NCBI GenBank assembly: GCA_028023455.1
Contig: JAQFVV010012434.1
Span: 6,596,264-6,660,263, forward strand
DNA length: 64,000 nucleotides
Direction: 5' to 3'
Source of the DNA: Epiperipatus broadwayi
Taxonomy: Eukaryota > Onychophora > Udeonychophora > Euonychophora > Peripatidae
Shown: one piece after another, positions 47,196 through 59,639 of the stretch
Numbering within the stretch: position 1 is the stretch's first letter
Layout: each line of letters starts with the position of its first letter
Program-made: the position numbers and the translations under genes
The notes under the pieces: model-generated
What the model was told of the DNA's origin: nothing
Seen by the model: only the letters and a program-made list of their open reading frames with translations
Databases searched by the model: none

Positions 47196-48260
47196 ATAAA
47201 AATGACAAGAGTAAGGAAATAGAAATAACAATAGGAAGATTGATAAAGATTATGGGAATTTGTTGCAAAGAAATCACATTTGGATATAATGGAGAGTATT
47301 ATAGCCAACAAAAAATATTATTAGTAGGAGGGGCAATAAGTACAGTGCTAAGTGATATGTGTATGGAAAGAATAAAAGATTAAATGACGGGTAGTAAGAA
47401 AGCTCCAATATTTATGAAAAGATACATGGATGATTACCTATTGAATTTCAATGAAAGTCAAAGGCAAATAGATTTTTTCCTTGAAGAAGTTAATAGATTA
47501 GATGCAAGCAAAAAATTTACAATAGAAAAAGAAAAGGAAAATAAGCTATCATATTTGGATATTCTATTAATGAAGTCATATTTTAGTGGTAAATGTAAAA
47601 TAGAGACATCAATATATAAATAAATGAAAATATAGATAATAACATAGCTAATTGGAATTCAAATGTAGTTAAGAAATATAAAGTAAATAGTATTACTTCA
47701 AAAGTGTATAGAGCTATAAATTATTGCTCAAATAAAAAGAATTATAATAAGCAAATGGAGTTGATAGTTAACAAATTTAAAAGTAATGATTATCCACTGA
47801 AGATTATAGAGGATAATATAAGAATGTCAGAAGAGAAATTTATTGTTAATAATAATGAGAATATTAGAAAGAATAAAGATAAATATAAGGGTATTAAAAC
47901 ATATAATAATAATATTGTGAAGAATATAAATAAAAATAATTTAAAGAAATAATAGACATTTTAATAATGTAATAAAATTTAATGTAATAAATAGGAGAAG
48001 AAAGAGTATGCTTTATATTTTGGTTAATCTTGTAAAGAATAACATGATAAAATATAGATATGTGGGTGAAACAAAGAATTCAATTTGTACAAGGTTGACT
48101 CAGCATAAATATGATAAAAGATCATGTATTTATTTACATTCATTGGGGACAGTGCATAAGTTGACAAGTGAAGTATTAGAATGATAAATCTTACTAAAGA
48201 TGTGAGTGATAAAAAAAGGCTATATTGATTAGAACCATTATCCAGTCTCTTAATAAAGAT
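47196..48260 (+). pseudogene. Penelope-like reverse transcriptase and GIY-YIG relic
   Basis: An open frame from about 47214, broken by one TAA at 47381, gives ITFGYNGEYYSQQKILLVGG then AISTVLSDMCME (RT motif B region). It then gives MKRYMDDYLLNF (motif C, with the YMDD box), VNRLDASKKFTIEKE and LSYLDILL. After further stops the typical Penelope linker follows: NWNSNVVKKYKVNSITSKVY, INYCSNKKNY and SNDYPLKIIEDNI. The GIY-YIG block is YVGETKNSICTRLTQHKYD with YLHSLGTVHKL (48058-48160). The order RT, linker, GIY-YIG is that of canonical Penelope-like elements, where RT copies the RNA and GIY-YIG nicks DNA. The N-terminal RT blocks are missing, so this is a 5'-truncated dead copy. Confidence 0.85.
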
Positions 48261-49008
48261 TATGTTTTGAAAATGTTGATTTTGTAAGAATTTTTATTAA
48301 TAAATAGGTATGTGTAGATTTTAAAGAATTGTAATAAGATATAGTTTCAGAATGTCTTTATAGAAGGTTTAGGGGTTAAGGTATATAAAAAAATAGACAA
48401 ATTTTAATTTTTTTGAAATTATTTAATTTATAGAAGAAACTACTGAGTTTCAAAAGGTAAGATTAGTTAAAGATAAAAATTAAGAAAAAGTAAAATTAAA
48501 AGGATATTATGTTAATGTTACTGATTAATGTGTAATATATTGTAACAAGCACATACATATGTTACATTGTTTTTTTATTATTAAACGTGAAAAGAATAAA
48601 AGTTCACAAATAAAAACTTCTTTTTTAAGAATTAAAAATTGAAAATTAAAAAATCATCTTAAACTCCTATATATATAAAATTGCACAGATAAAAAAAATT
48701 ATTAAAATAAAAGTTTATTAAAAATAGAAAAATGAAATCTTTCAACAAAAAGATTTAGAGATAAAAATATATCTTTAAGTTTGGAAAACACATTAATGTT
48801 ATTGAAAAATGGAAATGATTATTTTAATTAGTCAAAGTGAACTAGCCTTTGGGCATTTAAATGTATAAGCAACAGTCAGATAGGAAAACAATAGAAACTA
48901 ATAGGAAATGAGAGAAATCCATCAGGAAATTGGACCTCAATGGAAGGATCATCATCAACAATGATGTAATGTCCATTGGATCCTTAAAATTAATATAAAA
49001 GAAAAACT
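48261..49008. other. AT-rich DNA after the Penelope-like relic
   Basis: Probably includes the 3' end of the Penelope-like copy (to about 48350); its exact end is not defined. Otherwise there is only A-rich sequence with few C residues. Confidence 0.4.
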
Positions 49009-49308
49009 TTGGAAATTATTAGTTATTATGATGTGGCTATAGGTGTTAGTGCAGAGTTGAAGGAGAAGAGATTGAAAGATGCACTTTCAATTCCTTCAGT
49101 TGTTAAAAAAAATGAAACATTGTTTTCTGATATTGCGGGCCACAGGACATCAAGGCCTGGACAAATACCATCAACCATAAAGGACCAGCAATTAACTGCA
49201 CACCGATCTCTTTATGACTTCATGGGATTAATACCTTCCATAATAAGAAATCAGAGAAAACGGACATTTTTCAAAACTAAGAAATATATAATTTATGAAC
49301 ATTTCTAA
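49009..49308 (+). CDS. Unrecognised 99-codon open frame
   Basis: The frame is less AT-rich in its middle (49130-49220), with words such as DIAGHRTSRPGQIPS and RSLYDFMGLIPSIIRNQRKR. No known domain, signal peptide or membrane segment is recognised. No splice signals clearly bound it, and it sits in transposon-rich DNA, so it is as likely to be a fragment of a decayed element as a gene. It is listed because its composition stands out from the flanks. Confidence 0.15.
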   Translation: MEIISYYDVAIGVSAELKEKRLKDALSIPSVVKKNETLFSDIAGHRTSRPGQIPSTIKDQQLTAHRSLYDFMGLIPSIIRNQRKRTFFKTKKYIIYEHF

Positions 49309-52300
49309 ACAAAAGAACTCTAAATACTAAACTTTTCAATTGTAAAGTTATATTAGGGGAGGGTAATCTTAGGTTATTCATGTCATTGTTGAATTGGGTC
49401 AATGGATTGGATATATTGATGTAGTTAGTAGATGTAATGCAAGATTCACTATGGGCAGAATCGCTTGTATATGCTGCACACTTCCTCTTGCCTAGGGAAT
49501 GCGATCGTAAGTCAGCAAAATGACCGCAGTCCATTTCTATGGAGTTTTTTTTATTTTTCTTCTCGTTAGATAGATGTAATATTCCTATCTGATGAGAGTC
49601 AATGTCTTATTTTAACCTATTTTGTGTTGCTGTATTCGTATTACATTGAATACATCGATATATCAGATGGATTGACACCAGATTGACTGCGAACTTTTAG
49701 CCTAAGGTTAAAAGGGGATAGAATGTTTTATCTTCAAATGCAAATCTATGTAGTCTATTCATACTCACACTAAATAAAAATGCATTAAATTTAAGTTGTT
49801 TATAGACACTAGCATAGATTCGTTATCGGTTAATTATGTTTTGTGTTTTCATATAAGATCAAAATATGTAGACATTCGATAAATAATGATTTCTTATGGT
49901 GAGTATCTAAAATGTATTTATTCGGATGTCTTTTAAGTTATTGGTGTCAATGCAAGCATCTTATGGTGAATGCTATGGGGTTACTTATAAATTTCCCTCT
50001 GCAATTGACGGTATCAATGACTTTGTATTTTGATCATTTATGTTTATTTTGAAATGTCTTTAACCGTATAATTTATGTAACCAATCTATACTCAACATTA
50101 TAAAACAAACTTTTATAAACCCATCTGTGTGAACTTATAAAAAATTAAAATGTAAAATTATAATATTATAAAAATTAAAATGTAAATTTAAATTCTAAAA
50201 TCAAATTAAAATCAAGTTAAAATTATAAAGTAAAAATAATGTTAAATGTTAAAGTAAACATGCCAAAATAATAATGTTAAATTATATATATATGTGCGTA
50301 AATAAATGTTTGTATGTTAATTACTGTCAGTGGCTTATTTAATTAATTTTTAATATATTCTTAGATAAGAATTTTTTTATAAAATATAAATATCTGTTAT
50401 TCCACTGAGCTAGTGACAATGGGCTAATGACCAGATATCAAAAGATATAAAAAAAAATTTTTTTTTTACTTACGTATCTGCCTATGTTATAAATTTTACT
50501 AGGTTCAAATGCCTAGATGGCGCCCTCATAGTGCAGATTATGTTAAGTAGCTTACTCCGGATCGTTATAATATAAATAATTTAAATAGAAGAAATAAATT
50601 AAAAAGTAAATGTAAATTTTAAACGATTAGAATATGAAGAAATAATTGCTAAAAATAAAATTTTATGTAAAAGAAGTTAATTGAATATAAGTGGGGGTAA
50701 AGAGGTTTAAGATTGTAGAGATGTTAAAGATCCATATTTAAGTTAATAGTTGGAGTGTTGGGAATATTGATTTTTATATTTATATGTATATTTCTATATG
50801 TATGTGTGTATATATTCTAACCTCCCCCCGTGCATTCTCACCCCAAAATATACTGTTTATTACGGGTTCTAGCTCAGTTAACAAATAAATAAATGAAATA
50901 TTCAGCATTAATTAAAATGATTACTAGCTCTAATTTTAAAATACAAATACGGTTCAATTTTAAAATGAATTAAACAAATATTTACTATTTTCATGAGACG
51001 TGGAGTGACAATACAGGGAACGAGATAGACTACATTGAGCCATTATCCACACGATACTACCTCAATGGCATAAGAACACTATCCCCCCTTTTTACTATAC
51101 CAAATAACTAACTCATAGTATTCTTACGACTTTCTGAGCTCTATTCACTACGATTAAAATAATAATCATATCTTAATCTTCTTTATAACAAGAATCTAGC
51201 TCAATTAAATAAAATGAAGTAAAATAAAATAAAATCTCAGGTTCATAAATTGTATTCTAACTGATTTAAAATTACGGTAGTAAAATATGAAAAGGGAATT
51301 TTATGTCATAATCTACTACACAGCAACTAACAATAATAAAAAATAATAATATAATATAATCTTATTTCTTCCTGAAATGAAATAAATAAATATGTACGTG
51401 GTAGTATTTTAATAATCTGACAACAGAATACATGTGGCAACATTAGCATATAATTTAATGTAATATTGTGGCAACCGACTTATGACCAATAAATAATATA
51501 AAATTATGATCTTTTAATTTTAACATACCAATAAATTCTCAAAATTCTTATAACACTTTTATGTTTACCTTTTGTGCAAAATTTATATGTCTGTTTCAAT
51601 TATAAATGTATCGTGATTTCATGCATCCATGTGGAGAAATAACAACTCGGACACAAAACTTTAAAACAAATTTAAAACAAAGTTTATTAACAACATAAAT
51701 AATTTAACAATATTTTTACACTATATACATTGGATATCCCTTACTTTCATATCTCAACTTAGTTTATTAGTTTATAAAATGAAATCAAAATATTATTTAC
51801 TTTTCCTAGTTAAATCTTTTTTTTTTTTTAACACTTAAGAAAATACAGTATTATTACTTGATTTATTATTATGGTTAGCTTATTACAAAATGCATTTCTT
51901 ATATGATTATCACAAACACTTTTCATCCCTAATATTATTAAAATTACATTTTTTTAACAAAAATTTACATTCCTAATAAAATTCTACAAAATAACAAAAT
52001 TTAGTTTCATATTGGTTGTATGGAATCTTACAAAGTCAAAACACTATTCTACATTCGGTATTAGGTTTTTATTATTCATTATCCAATGTTTATTAATCCT
52101 AATATTCTCATTCAAGCCTTACTTTGGATGATATAATTATAACTATTAATATACCATGCACAAGTATATGTTTATTATACCTTATTGAATTTTCTCTTGA
52201 TAAATATGCAATACTCATTCCCTCCAACATTAATATTTAAAAAAAAAAAACATTCAAATTTTATTATCACTTTTAAAATACTTGGTTTAGATTTCTTTTC

Positions 52301-55300
52301 AAAATCTTATATTCATTTCTGAATTAATTTTACAATGTATTATATGATTCTTTCTCTCTTTGTGATATTTTGGACTTTCAATTTTAAAGTTACACAATTC
52401 TATACATTCAAGCAAATAAACTATTCTTACATAAACGATAACATATCTTCAGTTCTATTTTATTCATTATTTCTTTGAAAATATCTTTCTGACCGATGCA
52501 GATTCACGAAATAAGGATAGCGAAGATAGATGCATAGGATCAAAATACAACTAGAATATTACTCGTCATATACCTTGACAATCATGGCACAGTGAATTAA
52601 AAAACACTATAGAGGAGTGACCTTTACCTGTCTACCAACCTCTATCATAGGAACGATGCTAAAGCTATTTCTTCAGCTTTATTCTAACATCAAAAGTTTA
52701 AAGATATGCAAAATACTGTCCAAACCATATGTGTTCAGTCATAGGACTTAGTTAACTATACTAAATCACACAAAACTAAATATGATCCAAATCCCTTATA
52801 TTTTCCTATTTCTTAAAAAAAACACATCATCTTGGTTTCCTCTCCACTAGTACTTCCAAGTCACTATTCGATCTTATTTCTCAAGATTTTTTCTATACTG
52901 TACATCGACAAATACATATCTGCATTACTATCAATAATAAAATTCATTGACATTTTAAAACTATTCCGCTGTTCAATAAGAAAATCTTTTTACTACTTTC
53001 CTCCGTATATTTAATCATATACAAACTATTTAAATATCTGAATACTTTATCACATGAAAGTTCAAAAGAATCACACAATTGTTCTGTTAAATTATATTAT
53101 TAATATAATTTAAATAAATGGTTGCATGCATATTCCGAATTACTCCTATCTCATTATATGTTAAAATGTTGCATAAAATGTGTACATATAATTAAGACTT
53201 TCACACTTCATTCTTAGGTCAATAGATGATCTAAAAAAAATACATTATGCATTATAAATAACTATTAAAATTACCAAACGACCTTTATCTCCTCGATCGC
53301 GTTCCGTAGGCTTCACCATCCATTTGATCCTTGTAGATATAAGATTCACATCCATACACTTTATTTTAAACACTATTTCTATAATTTTATCAAGCTATTA
53401 TATTTAAATTTTAATATTACTAAATTTATGTTTTATGTTTTCGCTAATCTCACATAACATTTTATATTTTAAAATAAATTAGTAAAAAATATTCAAACTA
53501 TATTTACTGTACTTCTTCATCAAATTTCCTTGAAAACCGTTCATACTAAAGCTAAAAAAAATGTTTATTATTTCTTCTTCAGTCCCTTAATGTTCTTCTC
53601 CCTGCTTGTTCAATTTTAAGGCAAAACAATTATTGCTCTGTTTAATAAATATTCATAGACGACAATCCTTGTTTTTTTTTATAATATTTAATACAATTAT
53701 TAATTATGATATCAATTAATCCCGTAAAGAAAACGTCTACACATTCTCTTCTAATATTTTCTGCTAATATTTTCCCGCATGACTTTTATGATGCATCTTC
53801 TAGGTACTTTGATTTAAATATTCAGTAAATTTTTCTGTCTCCATGGATCCATTTTCATTAAATAATTTAAATTTCCATTTTCCTAATCTCTATCTTTATT
53901 AAGCACTTTTATAATGAACACTTTATAATATTTTTAATTCTTCTTAGATAAAGTTTTTTCTTTTCCTTTTTTTTTAAAAAAAAAATAATGACTCTTTCAT
54001 ATCATTATTCGGTAATTTTTCCTTTCTTTTAAAGTTCTGGTATCTATATACTTTGTAATGTTTCCTTTAAAAAGGACAAACATTCGTTCTCTGTTATAAC
54101 TTTATAAACAATTTTTTTCTTTATGATCTACGCATCTTAATTCTTTTCACAGAAAAGAATAAAAAACTTCGGAGTAGCCTTATAAATTTGTGCGTCATAA
54201 ATTTTTCTGATGGCAAGTAACTTCTCTTTTAAGTTTTCCGTATAATGTCCAAATTATATTCCTCTGAGTTACAATAATAAGTTTCTGGTTGAGCATAAAT
54301 AAAGCTGTATCAAGGCACTTTACAAATATTTTTCCTTTATCATAACTTCTATATACTGTTTTCTGTAGTATTTCCATTTTTACTGCAAGGTTTCGGCTAA
54401 ACTTGAATAAAATATCCTGGTAAGAAAACTTTTAAACTAGCCTTCCATTTAAAGGTAGTTCAAAATATTATATTTTAAAAAACTTTTAAAATAAATATAA
54501 AATTTTAAAATTATATCACTTTTCTAGCTTACGATCTTATACAGCTAAAAATATGTTACTCCTTCCTTTACTTACACATTACTTCTCCCGCTCCATCTAA
54601 TTTCTATTTTTTTCATCTGCTAAATACCTCCATTGATTGGTTAATGACTTTTTTAGCGCGAACAAATTTACACACTTTTAGTTTTATAATAGATTAACTT
54701 TTTAAAATAAAGAATTTATGACGTCATGTTTTAAAATATTACTTAGAATAGTATTTTTAAACTCAATTATAGTTTTATCAAAATCATTTTAAACTTTAAA
54801 ACAATTATTAAAATAACATTTAATATTTCAACTTTTACTTTAACGATAGATAGCTAACTTTATCAGATGATTTTTTTTTAAATTTACGTCTCGGTCTAAA
54901 TTACCAAAACTGATATATTATATTATATAAAAATAATTAGATAAAAATTTGGAAAAATAATTTAAAAATGTAGAACCAAATATAATTCTCACCATCATAA
55001 AGTTTATCTCAAAATATACTCTATTAATTTTGACTATTAAATATAATTATAACACTACATATAGCATTTATTTAATTTATTAGTTTTAAAACATCATACT
55101 CGAATTATTAATATATTTTTAACTATTTATAGCTGTGTTATTTTATATGGCCAGCTTTTACAACCATAAGCAAGAATATAATTAAGCTTTATTTAATTGT
55201 TTTTTTTAAATAATTCATTACACTTTTATATACCAGGTATTCAATTCAGCCTTAAATTGTACTATAAAATCTAATTATCCTACTATTATTCATATATCAT

Positions 55301-55440
55301 ACAAACATATCTTAAAATTTAAAATTTTTTTAGCAATTGACCATTCTACCTTATTATGACCTATAGATAAGGGCACAATATATATATTGGTATATGTATA
55401 GATAGATATTGTATATTAATTATATATGTTTAAATGTTGT
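49309..55440. other. Long AT-rich tract without a recognisable gene
   Basis: About 6 kb with no recognised gene. Possible old element edges: a TGTGGA...CTCGGACACAAAAC stretch at 51630-51660 that resembles the start of the motif at 493, and T-rich, C-poor-in-G sequence through 52000-54700. A TA tract lies near 50285, a C-run near 50823 and another near 51085. Nothing coding was supported. Confidence 0.4.
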
Positions 55441-55442
55441 AG

Positions 55443-55478
55443 CTCTGATGATGACTGCTGGACAGTTGAAACTGTAAG
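55443..55478 (+). ncRNA. Degenerate hammerhead-like motif
   Basis: CTGATGA (55445-55451), an extra T, stem GACTG/CAGTT (one G-U) with loop CTGGA, then GAAAC (55468-55472) and TGTA. Stem I has only two pairs, so activity is doubtful. The downstream CTGCATTGTAGAGTGT resembles AAGCATTGTAAAAGAGT after the motif at 19989, suggesting related element ends. Confidence 0.45.
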
Positions 55479-57639
55479 GAAATAAAATAAATCATATGTT
55501 AAACTGCATTGTAGAGTGTCATTTAAGGTTTATATGGTGTATTATATTAAAAAAACCATCTACCAAAAGTAATTTATTCAAAGTTTTAATAAAACACAAA
55601 CAAATATAAAAATCTGTGTGCTGCATATAAGTACAGAATTTTGTCTATGAACAAAATGTTTTCTCTTACCATCAATGCAGTGCACTGAATTTCTTATTTT
55701 GTGCAAACTATACATGAAAGTGTAATTATCTTTCTACAATCTTTATAAATAAAACTTAGCGCTGTCACACATGTTATTTCTGAGCCCTTGAAACATGTTA
55801 CCTTAGAAATGAAAATTTTCTTTTCACTATCCTTGACGTAACATTGCCATTGTCTATATAAAGTCTGCACATAAGGTGTCATGTCATGACCATTTGAACT
55901 CAATTTTTGTTAACAGAGGACATCATAATTTGAAAATATTTGATAGCATCATTCGCATTAGCTTTGGATAAATTAAAGATTGACACTACATCACATGTAC
56001 ATGTAACATTCGCCAAATACCTTCTGACAAATTACAATTAATCAATTTTGGTAAATAAATACAAGTAATTTTTTACTACAAAATAATGACCTATAAATTA
56101 TTTTAGTGTAAATAGACATACACGTATTTACCTCTTAAATCGAATCAAGTTATTTGAAAAAAGACAACTAAATATATTTCGTAAAAGGGTCAGCCAATAC
56201 CTTTTTTTACTGGGACTAATCGAATATTAACACCAATTTATTCCAGTAAAAGAAAACAGCAAAACATTGCTTCTTACAACTATTGGGGTGGTATGACACA
56301 TTTTCTGGCCTACAATATGCACCCAAAAGAATAGCTATGATTAATACCAATGAGTGCATATCTAGCAATTTCTTTTTTTTATAAGATATCTAATATTATT
56401 CTGGATAATATTTTACAGGCATAAACTCCTCACAGATTGTAAGTGCAGGGTAAGACAGTTGAATGATAATCATTGAAGACAGCATTGTCTTCGATCATTG
56501 GCAGTTAATAAATTTTATTTTTTGAAAATGTTGGATAAAAAGTCATTTATAAAATTCAAAGATGGACAATAAATTATGTGTACACCTTACTGTCATCAGA
56601 TTATATTAGTCATCCCAGTATTTGCTGGAATGTGCATAATGTATTAAAGCATATATCTGTCATATAAATAAATTTTTAAAAAAATTAAATAATTGTATTG
56701 TGTTTTTAACTGCAAAAAATTACAGCAGACTTGTAATTGTAAAATTAGCAGCTAAGCCACAAGTTATTTTCTCATCAACATATTGCCTAATATTCACATA
56801 CAAATTATTTTTCATTTTATATCATTGTAAACATGTTCTAATTTGGTCTTTATTATCACATTCGCTTGTGTTTAGTTGAAGGTTTGTGATGTAGGCATTT
56901 TAGTTGTAGTTATATAACATCACCTGACTAATATGAAGTACCTTTTCATAAATTTGTCTACCTGTAACAAAAAGAAAAATAAAAATTTAGAATTTTACTT
57001 CTTTTACAATCTAAAATAATTCCATATACCTTTCTAAAAAAGATTCGCAATAAATCTTTGAAAAAATATATCAAAAATGCATTGAAATTAAAAAAAGGAA
57101 ATCTTTAAGTGTTACTTTCCTGCATATATCAAATTTACTATTGTGATAAAAATTGGGCAGGCATAGAATCTGAGCCTTCTACATATTCATGCTTGATATA
57201 TTTCCACTACTGTTTGCCAAATTACCGTGCACAAAAATTACTTTGAGATTGATTTCACTTTGTCAATGCCAAAATAATAAAACAAAATTCAAATTTATTA
57301 TAACAAATAATATGAATAAATTATATACTTTTATGTAAGCCACTCATCATCATGCCTGTAAGTGCACCAGAAAAGATATCACTTGAATGATACTGATTCC
57401 TCAAAGTTTTTTCTTATAAAATTATTGCTATAAATTCATATAAATATAGTTAATGCGCACGAAATATATTCAGTTTTTGGCTGTCATCTGATTCTTCATG
57501 TCAGTCACTAGAGGCATGATTTCTAATCAAAAACACATTAATATAATGTTTCCAGGCCAGCGATTCTCTATTAATATTGACTTTTTTTTTGTTTGTTTGT
57601 TTGTTTACAAAGTTTACTTTCTTTCGTTTCTGAATTATT
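55479..57639. other. AT-rich DNA without a recognisable gene
   Basis: No coding region recognised. A faint minus-strand tRNA-like stretch lies at 57150-57240 (AGATTCTATGCC near the expected B-box place). A GTTT simple repeat lies at 57585-57604. Confidence 0.45.
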
Positions 57640-59080
57640 TTTCCCAAATAATATTTTTGATGATGGTGTAATAATAGTTGCTTTTTTTAACTTTTTATTG
57701 CCACCAAAGGGTCTTTTTTGGTGTGTGTTCAAGTAGTAATTTGTTTTTTTTTTTAAAAAATAGTATTACTGTTTTTGTAAAATTGGATTGCCGAAATTTA
57801 AGAGAGAACGGGTTTTTTTTGGATGGATCTTTAAATAATAATTGATGTTACTTTGATATGTTTCCATTTGATTGCCGAGAACAATTAGTGGGAGGAATGT
57901 TTTTGTGTACGATTAAATAATAATTTACATTACTTTGATAGGTTTACGTTTGATTTCCGACAACAATTATCAGAAGTGTTTTTTTTTTCACGTGCGTGTG
58001 TATGTTTAAATAAAAATTAAAACCGTTAATTTTATCGGTTTACATTTGATTAATGACCAATATGACTTCCTTTTGTTTGTAAATTATGATTTTTGTTTCT
58101 ACGAATAAATATTTTTGACAATGGGACAATAATAGTTGTTGTTTGTTTAATTTTTATTGACAAAAGGTTGATTTTCGGTGTAGTTTCAAATAGTAATTTG
58201 GGTTACGTTTAAATAATAAGTTGCCATCTTACTTTGATTGGTTTACATTTGTTTGACAATTATTGGGAGGGGTGTTTTTTGTGTGTACGGTTGTAGACAA
58301 CAATTATTGGGTGAAGGGGTGGGTTAACTGTTTAAACAATAGTAGTTTTAAGTTGCGGTCTTACTTTGATTGGTTTACATTTGATTACCGATAGTAATTA
58401 TTGGGAGGGGTGTTTTTTTGTATGTATGATTGTAGACAACAATTATTGGGGAAAAGGGTATAATCGTTTAAAGAATAGTAGTTTACGTTACTTTTAGTGG
58501 TGGTGTACATTTGATTGCTGACAATAATTAGTGAGAGGGGTGGGTGTTTTTGGATTCTGATTAAATACTAATTTACCTTTCTTTTTATGTTACATTTGAT
58601 TGCCGACAACAAATATTTGGAAAAAGTGTTTTTTTTTTTGTGTGTGTGTATGTTTAAATCAAAATTGAAGTTACTTTTATTTATTACATTTGATTGACAA
58701 CCGATTGACTTTTTTTTTCATTTATAAATTATTGTTTTGGTTTCCCAAAAACATAATATTTTTGACAATGGGACAATAAAAGTTTTAAATTTGATTATTA
58801 TTGACAAGAAAGCATCTTTTTTGGTGTACGTTTAAATAGTAATTTGGGTTGTGTTTAAATAGTAATACAGTTTTTAAAAATTATGTGACAAAATTAAAGA
58901 AACAACGGGGAGGGGTATGGATCTTTAAATAATAATTTTCATTACTTTAATTTGTTTACATTTGATTGACAACAATTAGTGGGAGGGGTGTTTTTGTGTA
59001 TTTTTAAATAATAATTTACATTTTTTGGTTAACAACAATTATTGTTTGTGTATGTTATGTTACTTTATTTATCAATTTGG
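57640..59080 (+). repeat. G-rich minisatellite with higher-order structure
   Basis: The core TTACTTTGATTGGTTTACATTTGATTG is followed by CCGACAACAATTATTGGGAGGGG and TGTTTTTTTGTGTGTACG. It recurs near 57848, 57934, 58028, 58236, 58360, 58490, 58585 and 58945. A longer block, ATATTTTTGACAATGGGACAATAA, recurs near 57648, 58110 and 58755, giving a higher-order period of about 460-650 bases. Units vary by indels and T-run length. The reverse strand gives C-rich words like those of the arrays at 13.4, 27.6 and 38.3 kb. No open frame. Confidence 0.75.
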
Positions 59081-59175
59081 TTAATAATATTTACTGGTAG
59101 ACAAATTAAATTTACTTTTACAATAAGGTTTGCATCATATATATTTACCCCTAAATAATAAATGGATAATGTCAC

Positions 59176-59560
59176 TCACCTACAGATTCTTTCGTTTTTC
59201 TTTTCTTTGTTGAAAAAATTATTTTAACAAATTTTGAAGATATGGTTTAAACAAATTTAGGTTTATTTATGTCAAAAACGTAACTCAACGCTGAGAAACC
59301 AATCAATAAAACTAAAACTGTCTGTGAAATGCAAAAAAAAAAAAATGTAACAGAAATAAAATCTCTTTAATAACAGCTAAAAAAAAGTGTTTTTAAAAAA
59401 TAACTTACCTCCACATTTCTCTCTTCTTTGTTGATAAAATGATTTCAACAGTTTTAACAACTATTATTGTGTCTATTAAACTTTTTAACAAACAAAACTC
59501 TACCTCGAAACAAGAAATCAATACATGTACCGTAACATGCCCATGAAACGAAAAACAGTA
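59176..59560 (+). repeat. Pair of diverged ~230-bp direct repeats
   Basis: CTCACCTACAGATTCTTTCG...TCTTTGTTGA (59176) and CTTACCTCCACATTTCTC...TCTTTGTTGA (59403) start two similar units. Both include TTT(T/C)AACAATTTT-like, AATCAATA and TGTAACAGAAA(T/C)(A/G)AAAT sequence. They lie between the minisatellite and the Merlin relic and may be the relic's non-coding flank. Confidence 0.5.
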
Positions 59561-59639
59561 TAACAGAAACGAAATAATTTAAAAAACAGCATAAAACTAT
59601 TTCTGTTTTATCTTCATCTCAAATAGTATTCTATTAAAA

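Noticed and set aside
50390-50535. A-box-like TAGCTCAGTGGAATA (minus) and B-box-like AGGTTCAAATGCC (plus)
   Set aside because: The two boxes face opposite directions and cannot form one tRNA-like promoter.
57150-57240. Faint tRNA-like stretch on the minus strand
   Set aside because: Only the B-box area is weakly similar and the A box is not convincing, so it was not listed as its own feature.
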